DNA of 64,000 nt from Procambarus clarkii (Eukaryota > Arthropoda > Malacostraca > Decapoda > Cambaridae). The translations under genes were made by a program, and so were the position numbers. How positions within the stretch are numbered: position 1 is the first letter of the stretch; the number at the start of each line of letters is the position of its first letter. Shown piece by piece: positions 35,465-50,944 of the stretch. The stretch is taken from assembly GCF_040958095.1 (NCBI RefSeq), contig NC_091158.1:34506062-34570061 (forward strand), given 5' to 3'. The notes beneath the pieces were generated by a model. That model did no database searches and was not told the origin of the DNA. It was given only the letters and a program-made list of their open reading frames with translations.

Positions 35465-35496
35465 TTCAGTGAGAAACCACAAGGTTTCTCACTGAA
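35465..35496. repeat. Perfect 14-bp hairpin
   Basis: TTCAGTGAGAAACC, loop acaa, GGTTTCTCACTGAA. It lies about 60 bp past the RLE LINE polyadenylation signal. Confidence 0.95.
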
Positions 35497-35507
35497 CTAT
35501 TTCTCAC

Positions 35508-35569
35508 TATTAGGCAAATCAGGCATTGCATAGCAGGCCGAGTACGACGTTCTGGCTAGTAGGTACAAC
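35508..35569. mobile_element. Single arm of the TA-flanked palindromic MITE
   Basis: ttaggcaaatcaggcattgc, atagcaggccgagtacgacg, ttctggctagtaggtacaac matches the right arm of the element at 35697-36075 with a few substitutions, and is followed by (TA)n (35570-35590). Confidence 0.8.
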
Positions 35570-35614
35570 ATATATATATATATATATATAGTCTTGAATC
35601 GACTCAAGACACGC

Positions 35615-35696
<82 letters not shown>
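35570..35696. repeat. (TA)n microsatellite with short insert
   Basis: Two TA tracts (35570-35590 and 35618-35696) enclose gtcttgaatcgactcaagac. The 18-bp string aatcgactcaagacacgc recurs near 41170. Confidence 0.95.
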
Positions 35697-36186
<490 letters not shown>

Positions 36187-36246
36187 TGTATACTGGCAGC
36201 AGGTTTTCTTTCAAACATGTCTCATTGAATATGACCGCATATTCTG

Positions 36247-37630
<1,384 letters not shown>

Positions 37631-37639
37631 TATCAATTA

Positions 37640-38270
37640 ACAATTTAATATTACATCTCTAACTCTTACTAAGTCAAATCATTCTAAGACATAAGTTTAC
37701 AAAACTGTTTCATGTAACTACAAAACTTGCTAAGAAAACTAAATTAACAATTCTGTTTTATGTAAAAACAAAAATACACTAGCATAATTTTTCTGTAATA
37801 TAACTAACACTGTTTGTTTTTTATTTAACAACAAAACTAGACTAGTATAACTTTTCTGAAACAAAACTAAATTAAAATTGTTGTTTTATGCAACAACAGA
37901 ACTAAATGAGCATAATCGTTCCACAAAATATATATTATGAATAATGATATATGTAACAAAGCAAAAAGTAGAACAATCTCTCTGTATCATATCTTAACAA
38001 TGAATACTCTTTTTATGTAACATTGAAACTAGAGTAACATTTTTTTTTTAACAAACAGAACAAAATTATCTTACTTCTCTGTAACATATTTATACTATCA
38101 GTTCTGTTTTCTGTAACAACTTAACACAAAGCATAATAAGGGAATTTTTTTACTAAAGACTAAACTTGTTACTCATTATCAGTTAGTAACTTTAGAAAAA
38201 CATACTACGATAAACTTATACTAATGACAATACTTGTTACTCTTTATCGCTTACCAACTTAAGACAAAAC
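37640..38270. repeat. Old AT-rich tandem repeat, about 66-bp period
   Basis: Recurring blocks of the form (t)tctgttttatgtaacaaca followed by aaactagactagcataa and ttttctgtaa, at intervals of about 60-70 bp (near 37755, 37815, 37880, 37945, 38010, 38105). Strongly diverged, perhaps eight units. Confidence 0.6.
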
Positions 38271-38900
38271 ATTTTAAGAAATGGTAAAAAAATATTTAAT
38301 GGCTAATAAAAGTATATGGGATACTTTTGGTATCCCAGATACCAAATATTGGTCTATAGTATCTAGAATATTAACTGACAGGGTCGAAGCCATCTCCGGA
38401 AGTATACATAATTGTTTCACTCTCGTGACATACAGATGATTATGCGGCGGAAATGAGGACAACCTCTAATAAACTAGATAAGGACAGAATGTAACATGCA
38501 ACATATATCGGACTAATGCTGGTGAATAATGTACGAACATTGAGCTCCCGTTTTCAAAAGCACAAAATGAAGACATGGAACTGTGGAGATTTGTTACAAG
38601 AATGGTCCTAGCATTTTTGAACTGAGAGTTTAGCTGATATTACCGACCAAGTGAGTGGCCCGTAATGACACTGTCGGAATAAAGAAACATAGCGAACGAG
38701 ACATAGAAAAGGGTAAAGTGTCTTGATGAGACAGAGAAGATGTTTAAGATGAACAATAACGTAAGAGAAAGAGAGAGAGAGAGAGAGCATGTAAGTTTCC
38801 TACATGCTGAAACTAGACTAGCATAGAACTTTCGTGAGTTTAAGAGCAGCCAGCAAGTTGTTTTAAACAGAGAGTAAAATAGTAGAAGCTGATAGAGCGC
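38271..38900. other. Intergenic, no gene seen
   Basis: AT-rich, with a short (GA)n at 38766-38786. No supported gene. Confidence 0.5.
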
Positions 38901-38908
38901 CCAGACTG

Positions 38909-40760
38909 GTGCATTGTACCGGGAAGAGACCGAAGGTCTCCTTAGCAAAGTGCAACCTTCTGTTACTAAGCCTTAAGTACCATGATCGACCGGATCAAGG
39001 TGCGATTCAGAAGGAACCGGACCCTTACCCGATCAGAGATCTTGGACTTGATCTAAAAACTACTGTTGCACCACTGGACGTCGTCGACGACGGAGGACCC
39101 CGAAAGCTGTCCAGCAGTACCTCAGCATTACAAGGTCTGTTCGACCTTACCACCCTCACTGCTCTTGAGGAGGCGCACCTGATCTTCACCCCACTATGTC
39201 ACTACCTCGCAGTCAGGACAGTGTTTGTTTGGAGAGTGAATTCCCTATTCTTTGAAAAAGCTAGCCATCGACGTCGTCACCAGCATTAACGAGCAGAACA
39301 CTTTCTTGACCGCTGTCACTGTTAAGTTCATTCCTGTAAAGGACAGCCACCTCTCCACGATGAAGGTCATCTTTGCATCGCCTTTGGAAGTTACCTTTGC
39401 TATTGACAACGGCTTCCGGTGCTGTGGCATCGACAGTACATCTCGCCAGATCACCAAGGAGCACCACTACTACAGACTTCGTCAGTGCTTCAAGTGCTGC
39501 CGCTACGAGCACTTCACGAAGAAGTGCACTTCCCAGTACCAACGGTACAGCAAGTGCGCCGAGAACCACCACTGTACACGACTGTATCAACGACTTTCTT
39601 CGGTGCCTTCTCTGTGAAGGTGAACATGCTGCCGTCTCCGCTGCGTGCCCCCGAAGACTTGAAGAACCAAGATGTCCGACGCCAGGTAGACCTCCCCAAC
39701 TGGTAGTGTACTAATGAGTTTCATCGTTCAAGCTGCCAACATCCCGGCGCTTCAGGAAGGTTGAAGAGCTACCGTATCTGCAAGCCAATGGGGACCTAGC
39801 TCCCAGTCCGCCAGCCCCTCATCGACCCAGCAGTCACCAATAGCCACACTCCGGCCAAGCATCAATCCAACCTTCACAACAGGTGCCTGCTCACAACACC
39901 GTTATTAGTACTGTTTATGCACTCACATTTCAGGCTGACAAGATAGCAGGCCCAAACATCAAGGAATTCGCCTGAATTCTCAACAAACTCTACGTTGCAA
40001 GTGGACTCCCAACATTTACTGTTTCAGAGGATCTCATCACGACTCTAACGTCTGCTACTACAACCTCTTCAACTTCTGACATCACCTTCTCTCCTGCTGT
40101 ACTCACTGATCTCCTGCCTACCCCCCCCCCTCCCATCAATACACACAGAAGAGGTGTATTTGTGTCTCGAAGACGCTGTGGGATCCGTGTGAGGGCAGTT
40201 GCAATTCGTTTGACCATGTCGTGGCGCAATCGACTAAAGCGCGTCAGAGATCATCCCGGACGTAGGTTCGAACCCTCATCCCGGCCCCTGTGGATCTGTT
40301 CACCCCCATTAATCTGCACTGGCCACGCTGCTTCCTGTATCTACCGCTCCTACACTTCTTCAGTCTCAACTGACTCAATCCAAACGTCTCCAGTACTTGT
40401 ACCAGCTTATTCGTCATCTCACCTCAGCTTTTCACCGGCTGATGATTCTACTTCCTCTATTGATGTTGAAGCTCACTCACCCGAGGCATCGAACCTCTAC
40501 TCTCCTACTAAGCAAGACCTGTTTCTGCAACGAGATAAAACCGCTTATGGATCCACTGATTTTAGGAAATTTACCAGCTGAATCTACAACAAGCAATATG
40601 AAGAACTTCTAGTGGACAATCCAAAACGGGCACGTGTGAGCCAAGTTCCTGCAGATTCCATCCTAACTGAGTGGAACGAGTCCACTTTCTTACCAAACCT
40701 CATCTCTCCTGACCTTCAGAACCTAAAAGCTCACGATATGCAGCTACGGCAACAGAGGAA
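38909..40760 (+). pseudogene. LINE ORF1 relic with RRM-like region and zinc knuckles
   Basis: Coding-like, less AT-rich stretch. Around 39300-39500: TAVTVKFIPVKDSHLSTMKV, FASPLEVTFAIDNGFR, then QCFKCCRYEHFTKKC (CX2CX4HX4C knuckle), then CSKCAENHHC, and in a shifted frame CLLCEGEHAAVSAACP, a third knuckle-like motif. This order (RRM-like fold, then knuckles ending in ..CP) is typical of Jockey/I-type LINE ORF1 proteins. Several frame changes are present. A low-complexity Ser/Thr-rich and basic end runs to about 40790 (KKKMMK). SINE-2b (40158-40302) is inserted in it. A gag-type origin is the less likely alternative. Confidence 0.5.
40158..40302 (+). mobile_element. SINE-2b: tRNA-headed SINE
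   Basis: gcaattcgtttgaccatgtc, gtggcgcaatcgactaaagc (A-box-like), then B box ggttcgaaccc (40266-40276) and ctcatcccggcccctgtgga. It matches SINE-2a in reverse. Confidence 0.7.
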
Positions 40761-40839
40761 GAAGAAGATGATGAAGTAAGAAGAAAAAAGACACAAGAGA
40801 AGAAAGAAGACACCACCAGTAGACAGACTGTCACAACCT

Positions 40840-41092
40840 ATCTTGAGGTTATCTTGAGATGATTTCGGGGCTTAGCGTCCCCGCGGCCCGCTCCTCAACC
40901 AGGCCTCCTTTTTGTTATACACACCACCAGGAAGCAGCCCGTAGCAGCTGTCTAACTCCCAGGTACCTATTTCCTGGTAGGTAACAGAGCCATTAGGGTG
41001 AAAGAAACTTTTTGCCCATCTTTATCCGCCTTCACCGGAGATCGAATACGGAATCTCAGGACTTTGAATCCGAAGCGCTGTCCACTCAGCCC
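40840..41092 (-). mobile_element. SINE-1d: decayed tRNA-headed SINE
   Basis: Left end atcttgaggttatcttgaga, middle ggaagcagcccgtagcagct and aggtacctatttcctggtag, right end gaagcgctgtccactcagcc. Same order as SINE-1c in the same orientation, with many substitutions. Confidence 0.7.
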
Positions 41093-41582
41093 TAGAATGA
41101 AGAAGCACCGCCAAAGCCGGCCTTTCTGACCTGAATGAGCGCCTAGCCAGTTGTGGGATTGATCCAGAATCGACTCAAGACACGCAACTGGGTTTAGCTC
41201 TTTCTTGCAACTTCAGCGCTTGCCCTCAACAACTTCTCTTCAGCTGTCTCCACTTTCATGCTCGACCAACGGGTATCTTATCCTGTAGCTTCGTTCGTTC
41301 GTTCGTAGAAGCTAACTACATCAACAGATTAAGAAAAGTTATTGTGAAGGTGCAGATTGTAGAATGAGGTCATTCACAAGAAATCGCGATAAAGCACACG
41401 TGTATGGAAATATGAGGTCTGTAATATCAATGGAAAATGTATGATGATGTACCAGTGAATAACACAGTTCCTCGCCAGTCCAGTAATGCAAAGTGAGTCT
41501 ACTTAGAATGTGATGGGACCTAATTATTATACACAGAAAAATCAGTAATATCAGAAAAATCGTGATATATCAATGAGAAAAT

Positions 41583-41635
41583 TCACCGGAGCAGTGATGA
41601 GGATTCGAACCTATGCACTGGGTATTCTCTAGCGA
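41583..41635 (-). mobile_element. SINE-2c fragment
   Basis: caccggagcagtgatgagga, ttcgaacctatgcactggg resembles the promoter end of SINE-2 in reverse. Confidence 0.5.
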
Positions 41636-41639
41636 ACCT

Positions 41640-42910
41640 ATACACTAATTATAATATCATTTAACTGTTGAGAAATCTGGGAACTATGATATCAGTGTTG
41701 GACTACAACTAAGGCTCTGGGCGTGGAAAGATAAGTTAACACATATTAACACAAAACTCAGTAGCTTAGAATCATACTTATGAAGGGGCAAATGTCCTGA
41801 GAGAATATTAATAGCCTTGGTGGTCCATTCGTTAAAGTATCGTATTACCTTTATATTCTGTAAGCAATCGTGTAGTTTTAATATTAAACGATTGTTACTG
41901 ATACTTTGTCTTAATGAAACCTAATTTCATGGGAAAGTTAACGACGAACGAATGACCATGGTAGTTCTGCCTCATATATAATCAAATGCTCGAGATCACT
42001 GCTATCTTCAACATCTCCTGAAGCTTGATTAAGTATAGTAGGCCAAAAAAATCAAATTCCTAAGGCACAGCACATTGTTCACCGTAGCAGGCATTTTACT
42101 TTGGACTGATCTAGTAATGGTGAGGTAAAGTGTTCTACGATTCTTAGCCGAATCTCCATGAATCAACTTAATCAACTACCAAAGCTGAATGTTTATGACT
42201 ACAATACCCACCGTTTAATTGTCCAACAACCAAGGATGCGCATCTCCATAGAACAATAACCATACTTTAGGATGACACAATTCTTGAGATGGTCGGTAAA
42301 ACAAACCAAAAAAAGACTATCGGCCATACACGGCATAAAAAGAGATGAAAGACAATTGGACAATGAATTCATATCAAAAGTTTGATATGAATTTATATTC
42401 AGACAATCTTAGAAGATAATGAAGTGTGTATTTTTTTAAATAAACAGAAGATTCGAAGAGGTCTTCACAGAAAATAATAATAAGTGTCTATGCCATAGAA
42501 TACAAAAATTTGCATAGATGGAAGAGTCATAATTAAGTTTTATTCGTTATTTAGGTGAATAGTCTGCCAGGAAATATTGACTCAAAATCCCAGTTTTATG
42601 AAAATGAGCTTTTTTAAGTTATATTTAGAATAACTTACATACAAAATTTGAAAATTAAAATGATTACATTCATTTTTTCTAACTAACAGATGAACGCACA
42701 ATATATAATACGTAGCATGGAAGTCTCCAGAATGCGGTAATGGCAAGAACTAAACAATTCACCATAAGGAAAAATCCAAATTGAAAAATTCACAAACTAC
42801 AAAGCTTTATGGAAGATCACCTCGCTTCTACACACACCCAAACCTGCACTAAATATATATTGGAAAGAACATTAACGAAATAATCGACAGCCACATTTAA
42901 TAACGAGATA
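41640..42910. other. AT-rich intergenic, no gene seen
   Basis: About 1.3 kb of AT-rich DNA without recognisable coding or repeat structure. Confidence 0.6.
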
Positions 42911-42917
42911 AATAATT

Positions 42918-43086
<169 letters not shown>

Positions 43087-43254
43087 AAAAAAAGAAAGAA
43101 AGAAAGAAAGAATGAGATACAAAGCAGGCAAATAAGGAATCAAACAAAATTATATATTACCAACGTGTTGAGATGCGGGTGGAGAGGTACTAGCCGCACC
43201 AGCTCCACAATAACAATGAATCACTGGAGTCATCTCAAGAGTTTTTATTTGCGC

Positions 43255-43350
43255 TGCAGGCGAAGCGCGGTTTCTCATTGGCCGTCGTCATTTATAAAAT
43301 TCCAATTAGATCCACAGCGATTGGATGAGAGTCCGGGAGGGTGTGTCCTA
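43255..43350 (+). promoter_or_regulatory. Candidate promoter upstream of the 30-bp minisatellite
   Basis: ctcATTGGccg (inverted CCAAT, 43276-43284), TTATAAAAT (TATA-like, about 43292) and gcgATTGGatg (about 43318) occur within 50 bp in a locally GC-richer patch. The array begins about 270 bp downstream. This is motif evidence only. Confidence 0.25.
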
Positions 43351-43399
43351 CTTAAGAAGTAATTGATGTATTTGCACTTATTTCCTTCAGCAGAAAAAA

Positions 43400-43619
43400 C
43401 AGCGAAGACTAACACACCGCTGAGAACACCTGAGATGACCCATACTCAGCCGAGAACACCAGAGTTTATCAACACCTAGCATAGTATACAGTCCTTATCC
43501 ATCCTTATCCATTGACTGATGAAGAAGATTATATGTCAATGGATTACTGTTGAGATAACCCATACTCAACTGAGAACATCAGAGATAACCTATACACAGC
43601 AGTGAACACCAGAGTTGAT
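43400..43619. repeat. Diverged leader units of the 30-bp minisatellite
   Basis: gagaacaccwgagatgaccc and catactcagccgagaacacc recur at irregular spacing and resemble half-units of the main array (agcaccagcgacgaccatca). They look like ancestral or decayed edge units. Confidence 0.6.
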
Positions 43620-46600
43620 CAACACACAGCAGAGAGCACCAACAACGACCATCACCCAGCACAGAGCACCAGCGACGACCTTCACCCAGCACAGAGCACC
43701 AGCGACGACCTTCACCCAGCACAGAGCACCAGCGACGACCTTCACCCCAGCACAGAGCACCAGCGACGACCTTCACCCAGCACAGAGCACCAGCGACGAC
43801 CTTCACCCAGCACAGAGCACCAGCGACGACCTTCACCCAGCACAGAGCACCAGCGACGACCGTCACCCAGCACAGAACACCAGCGACGACCATCACCCAG
43901 CACAGAGCACCAGCGACGACCACCACCCAGCACAGAGAACCAGCGACGACCATCACCCAGTACAGAGCACCAGCGACGACCATCACCCAGTACAGAGCAC
44001 CAGCGACGACCATCACCCAGCCCAGAGCACCAGCGACGACCATCACCCAGTACAGAGCACCAGCGACGACCTTCACCCAGCACAGAGCACCAGCGACGAC
44101 CTTCACCCAGCACAGAGAACCAGCGACGACCATCACCCAGTACAGAGCACCAGCGACGACCTTCACCCAGCACAGAGCACCAGCGACGACCTTCATCCAG
44201 CACAGAGCACCAGCGACGACCTTCACCCAGCACAGAGCACCAGCGACCACCTTCACCCAGCACAGAGAACCAGCGACGACCATCACCCAGCAAAGAGCAC
44301 CAGCGACGACCATCACCCAGTACAGAGCACCAGCGACGACCATCACCCAGCACAGAGCACCACCGACGACCATCACCCAGTACAGAGCACCAGCGACGAC
44401 TCATCACCCAGCACAGAGCACCAGCGACGACCATCACCCAGCACAGAGCACCAGCGACGACACATCACCCAGCACAGAGCACCAGCGACGACCACCACCC
44501 AGCACAGAGCACCAGCGACGACACATCACCCAGCACAGAGCACCAGCGACGACACATCACCCAGCACAGAGCACCAGCGACGACACATCACCCAGCACAG
44601 AGCACCAGCGACGACCATCACCCAGCACAGAGCACCAGCGACGACCTTCACCCAGCACAGAGCACCAGCGACGACACATCACCCAGCACAGAGCACCAGC
44701 GACGACCACCACCCAGCACAGAGCACCAGCGACGACCATCACCCAGCACAGAGCACCAGCGACGACCATCACCCAGCACATAGCACCAGCGACGACCTTC
44801 ACCCAGCACAGAGCACCAGCGACGACACATCACCCAGCACAGAGCACCAGCGACGACCATCACCCAGCACAGAGCACCAGCGACGACCATCACCCAGCAC
44901 AGAGCACCAGCGACGACACATCACCCAGCACAGAGCACCAGCGACGACACATCACCCAGCACAGAGCACCAGCGACGACCATCACCCAGCACAGAGCACC
45001 AGCGACGACCATCACCCAACACAGAACACCAGCGACGACCATCACCCAGCACAGAGCACCAGCGACGACCATCACCCAGCACAGAGCACCAGCGACGACC
45101 TTCACCCAGCACAGAGCACCAGCGACGACCACCACCCAGCCCAGAGCACCAGCGACGACCTTCACCCAGCACAGAGCACCAGCGACGACCACCACCCAGC
45201 ACAGAGCACCAGCGACGACCATCACCCAGCACAGAGCACCAGCGACGACCACCACCGAGCACAGAGCACCAGCGACGACCATCACCCAGTACAGAGCACC
45301 AGCGACGACCTTCACCCCAGCACAGAGCACCAGCGACGACCTTCACCCCAGCACAGAGCACCAGCGACGACCTTCACCCAGTACAGAGCACCAGCGACGA
45401 CCTACACCCAGCACAGAGCACCAGCGACGACCACCACCCAGCACAGAGCACCAGCGACGACCACCACCGAGCACAGAGCACCAGCGACGACCATCACCCA
45501 GTACAGAGCACCAGCGACGACCTTCACCCCAGCACAGACCACCAGCGACAACCGTCACCCAGCACAGAGCACCAGCGACGACACATCACCCAGTACAGAG
45601 CACCAGCGACGACCTTCACCCAGCACAGAGCACCAACGACGACCATCACCCAGTACAGAGCACCAGCGACGACTTTCACCCAGCACAGAGCACCAGCGAC
45701 GACCTTCACCCAGCACAGAGCACCAGCGACGACCATCACCCAGTACAGAGCACCAGCGACGACCTTCACCCAGCACAGAGAACCAGCGACGACCATCACC
45801 CAGTACAGAGCACCTGCGACGACCATCACCCAGTACAGAGCACCAGCGACGCCCATCACCCAGCACAGACCACCAGCGACAACCGTCACCCAGCACAGAG
45901 CACCAGCGACGACACATCACCCAGTACAGAGCACCAGCGACGACACATCACCAAGTACAGAGCACCAGCGACGACACATCACCCAGCACAGAGCACCAGC
46001 GACGACACATCACCCAGCACAGAGCACCAGCGACGACCTTCACCCAGCACAGAGCACCAGCGACGATCTTCACCCAGCACAGAGCACCAGCGACGACCTT
46101 CACCCCAGCACAGAGCACCAGCGACGACCTTCACCCAGCACAGAGCACCAGCGACGACCTTCACCCAGCACAGAGCACCAGCGACGACCTTCACCCAGCA
46201 CAGAGCACCAGCGACGACCTTCACCCAGCACAGAGCACCAGCGACGACCTTCACCCAGCACAGAGCACCAGCGACGACCGTCACCCAGCATAGAACACCA
46301 GCGACGACCATCACCCAGCACAGAGCACCAGCGACGACCACCACCCAGCACAGAGAACCAGCGACGACCATCACCCAGTACAGAGCACCAGCGACGACCA
46401 TCACCCAGTACAGAGCACCAGCGACGACCATCACCCAGCCCAGAGCACCAGCGACGACCATCACCCAGTACAGAGCACCAGCGACGACCTTCACCCAGCA
46501 CAGAGCACCAGCGACGACCTTCACCCAGCACAGAGAACCAGCGACGACCATCACCCAGTACAGAGCACCAGCGACGACCTTCACCCAGCACAGAGCACCA

Positions 46601-49600
46601 GCGACGACCTTCACCCAGTACAGAGCACCAGCGACGACCTTCACCCAGCACAGAGCACCAGCGACCACCTTCACCCAGCACAGAGAACCAGCGACGACCA
46701 TCACCCAGTACAGAGCACCAGCGACGACCATCACCCAGTACAGAGCACCAGCGACGACCATCACCCAGCCCAGAGCACCAGCGACGACGACCACCCAGCC
46801 CAGAGCACCAGCGACGACACATCACCCAGCACAGAGCACCAGCGACGACGACCACCCAGCACAGAGCACCAGCGACAACCATCACCCAGTACAGAGCACC
46901 AGCGACGACCATCACCCAGCCCAGAGCACCAGCGACGACCACCACCCAGCCCAGAGCACCAGCGACGACACATCACCCAGCACAGAGCTCCAGCGACGAC
47001 GACCACCCAGCACAGAGCACCAGCGACAACCGTCACCCAGCACAGTGCACCAGCGACGACACATCACCCAGCACAGAGCACCAGCGACGACACATCACCC
47101 AGCACAGAGCACCAGCGACGACGACCACCAAGCCCAGAGCACCAGCGACGACACATCACCCAGCACAGAGCACCAGCGACGACACATCACCCAGCACAGA
47201 GCACCAGCGACGACACATCACCCAGCACAGAGCACCAGCGACGACACATCACCCAGCACAGAGCACCAGCGACGACCATCACCCAGCACAGAACACCAGC
47301 GACGACCTTCACCCAGCACAGAGCACCAGCGACGACACATCACCCAGCACAGAGCACCAGCGACGACCACCACCCAGCACAGAGCACCAGCGACGACCAT
47401 CACCCAGCACAGAGCACCAGCGACGACCATCACCCAGCACAGAGCACCAGCGACGACCATCACCCAGCACAGAGCACCAGCGACGACCTTCACCCAGCAC
47501 AGAGCACCAGCGACGACACATCACCCAGCACAGAGCACCAGCGACGACCATCACCCAGCAAAGAGCACCAGCGACGACCATCACCCAGTACAGAGCACCA
47601 GCGACGACCATCACCCAGTACAGAGCACCAGCGACGACCATCACCCAGCACAGAGCACCAACGACGACCATCACCCAGTACAGAGCACCAGCGACGACAC
47701 ATCACCCAGCACAGAGCACCAGCGACGACCATCACCCAGCACAGAGCACCAGCGACGACACATCACCCAGCACAGAGCACCAGCGACGACCACCACCCAG
47801 CACAGAGCACCAGCGACGACACATCACCCAGCACAGAGCACCAGCGACGACACATCACCCAGCACAGAGCACCAGCGACGACACATCACCCAGCACAGAG
47901 CACCAGCGACGACCATCACCCAGCACAGAGCACCAGCGACGACCTTCACCCAGCACAGAGCACCAGCGACGACACATCACCCAGCACAGAGCACCAGCGA
48001 CGACCACCACCCAGCACAGAGCACCAGCGACGACCATCACCCAGCACAGAGCACCAGCGACGACCATCACCCAGCACATAGCACCAGCGACGACCTTCAC
48101 CCAGCACAGAGCACCAGCGACGACACATCACCCAGCACAGAGCACCAGCGACGACCATCACCCAGCACAGAGCACCAGCGACGACCATCACCCAGCACAG
48201 AGCACCAGCGACGACACATCACCCAGCACAGAGCACCAGCGACGACACATCACCCAGCACAGAGCACCAGCGACGACCATCACCCAGCACAGAGCACCAG
48301 CGACGATTATCACCCAACACAGAGCACCAGCGACGACCATCACCCAGCACGGAGCACCAGCGACGACCATCACCCAGCACAGAGCACCAGCGACGACCTT
48401 CACCCAGCACAGAGCACCAGCGACGACCACCACCCAGCCCAGAGCACCAGCGACGACCTTCACCCAGCACAGAGCATCAGCGACGACCACCACCCAGCAC
48501 AGAGCACCAGCGACGACCATCACCCAGCACAGAGCACCAGCGACGACCACCAACGAGCACAGAGGACCAGCGACGACCATCACCCAGTACAGAGCACCAG
48601 CGACGACCTTCACCCCAGCACAGAGCACCAGCGACGACCTTCACCCCAGCACAGAGCACCAGCGACGACCTTCACCCAGTACAGAGCACCAGCGACGACC
48701 ACCACCCAGCACAGAGCACCAGCGACGACCACCACCGAGCACAGAGCACCAGCGACGACCATCACCCAGTACAGAGCACCAGCGACGACCTTCACCCCAG
48801 CACAGACCACCAGCGACAACCGTCACCCAGCACAGAGCACCAGCGACGACACATCACCCAGTACAGAGCACCAGCGACGACCTTCACCCAGCACAGAGCA
48901 CCAGCGACGACCTTCACCCAGCACAGAGCACCAGCGACGACCATCACCCAGTACAGAGCTCCAGCGACGACCTTCACCCAGCACAGAGAACCAGCGACGA
49001 CCATCACCCAGTACAGAGCACCAGCGACGACCATCACCCAGTACAGAGCACCAGCGACGCCCATCACCCAGCACAGACCACCAGCGACAACCGTCACCCA
49101 GCACAGAGCACCAGCGACGACACATCACCCAGTTCAGAGCACCAGCGACGACACATCACCCAGTACAGAGCACCAGCGACGACACATCACCCAGCACAGA
49201 GCACCAGCGACGACACATCACCCAGCACAGAGCACCAGCGACGACGACCACCTAGCCCAGAGCACCAGCGACGACACATCACCCAGCACAGAGCACCAGC
49301 AACGACACATCACCCAGCACAGAGCACCAGCGACGACGACCACCCAGCCCAGAGCACCAGCGACGACACATCACCCAGCACAGACCACCAGCGACAACCG
49401 TCACCCAGCACAGAGCACCAGCGACGACCATCACCCAGCACAGAGCACCAGCGACGACCACCACCCAACACAGAGCACCAGCGACGACATATCACCCAGC
49501 ACAGAGCACCAGCGACAACCGTCACCCAGCACAGAGCACCAGCGACGACCATCACCCAGCACAGAGCACAAGCGACGACCACCACCCAGCACAGAGCACC

Positions 49601-50054
49601 AGCGACGACACATCACCCAGCACAGAGCACCAGCGACGACACATCACCCAGCACAGAGCACCAGCGACGACCACCACCCAGTACAGAGCACCAGTGACGA
49701 CCTTCACCCAGCACAGAGCACCAGCGACGACACATCACCCAGCACAGAGCACCAGCGACGACTATCACCCAGCAAAGAGCACCAGCGACGACCATCACCC
49801 AGTACAGAGCACCAGCGACGACCATCACCCAGCACAGAGCACCAGCGACGACCATCACCCAGTACATAGCACCAGCGACGACACATCACCCAGCACAGAG
49901 CACCAGAGACGACCATCACCCAGCACAAAGCACCAGCGACGACACATCACCCAGCACAGAGCACCAGCGACGACACATCACCCAGCACAGAGCACCAGCG
50001 ACGACACATCACCCAACACAGAGCACCAGCGACGACACATCACCCAGCACAGCA
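43620..50054. repeat. 6.4-kb minisatellite, 30/31-bp unit, about 210 copies
   Basis: Unit: ccatcacccagcacagagca followed by ccagcgacga. First-dinucleotide variants are ccatc, ccttc, ccacc and ccgtc (30 bp) and cacatc (31 bp); others include cagtac and cagccc for cagcac. No plus frame of the unit contains a stop, and at least two minus frames are also open, so long frames arise (for example 892 codons at 43615-46293 with DDHHPAQSTS-type decamers) without implying a gene. The plus strand is C/A-rich with very little T. Blocks recur at an offset of about 3.2-3.3 kb: a rare cacatagcacc unit at 44777 and 48075, and a rare gcccatc unit at 45851 and 49059. Confidence 0.97.
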
Positions 50055-50099
50055 TGCACATGGGACAGCTCTTGATGCCTTCATACTTCAGCATCTAAT

Positions 50100-50934
50100 G
50101 AAGTTTTTTCTGATGTTCCGGCAATCTGTTATTTTTAACCTTATTTGTTTAGTGACATTTTACCATTTCATTACATCATCAAAAACTTTTTTTACTATTT
50201 TTTTAAGTGGTTAAATAATAATTTAACAATGTATGTGATTTATGAATTACAAGCACATTTTACATTATATATATAGTTTAGAGCAGCACTCCAGGGTATT
50301 AATGCTTTTATTTTAAATGGTGCAAAAATATATTAGATGCCGCCACTGAAACTGTAGATACTGTACAACATGAAGGATTTTAAACAGGAGACTAGAGATT
50401 GGAAAAAGTTAAAAAAATTCTTGAAGGAATAAAAGTTGCAGAAAACAATATCAGAGTAATTATTTCAGTGTTTGAAATTATTGAAGCATTTTATATCATC
50501 TTAATGAAGTTAAGACAGGACTATATATCAGTTAGTGATTCCCAATCAGCTCATTCTTCCTTACGTCTCAGGCACCAAACTAGCTAAAGTTGATATGTGC
50601 AAGCCAAGAATTTCAGTATTACTGTGATATGAAATCATGTATGTGATCCACTGCCAACATGGTCAACACATTAACAAATTATTAAACATTGTGTGTACTG
50701 GCATGAAATAATGTGTAAGGAAATATTATATGCTTTAGTGTTTGCATATAATTTGTAGAAAAATGTTTTGCTTATTGCTTTAGAGTGGAACGGTCCTTAG
50801 AGAATTGCTAAGACATTCAGTAATATCTCCGCATTGCTTTTGTTAGTTCACCCAAAGTTGTTGTGAAAGAGAATCTGAGTTTCATGATCAAATTATTTAA
50901 ATACATATATTATATAATACAGTCTTTTAGAGCA
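50100..50934. other. AT-rich intergenic, no gene seen
   Basis: No recognisable coding or repeat structure. Confidence 0.55.
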
Positions 50935-50944
50935 CTGACAACTG

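Noticed and set aside
39480-39640. Zinc-knuckle region as a gag gene
   Set aside because: The RRM-like segment before the knuckles and the ..CP ending knuckle match LINE ORF1 proteins better. No protease, RT or LTR is nearby.
43615-46293. 892-codon open frame of HHPAQSTSDD-type decamers (and 47045-49255, 736 codons)
   Set aside because: It is translation of a 30/31-bp minisatellite whose unit lacks stops in most frames. Frames switch at 31-bp units, and there is no start context, splice signal or flanking coding sequence.
43620-50054. CRISPR-like regular repeats
   Set aside because: There are no unique spacers between repeats; this is a eukaryotic minisatellite. The same applies to 53747-54570.
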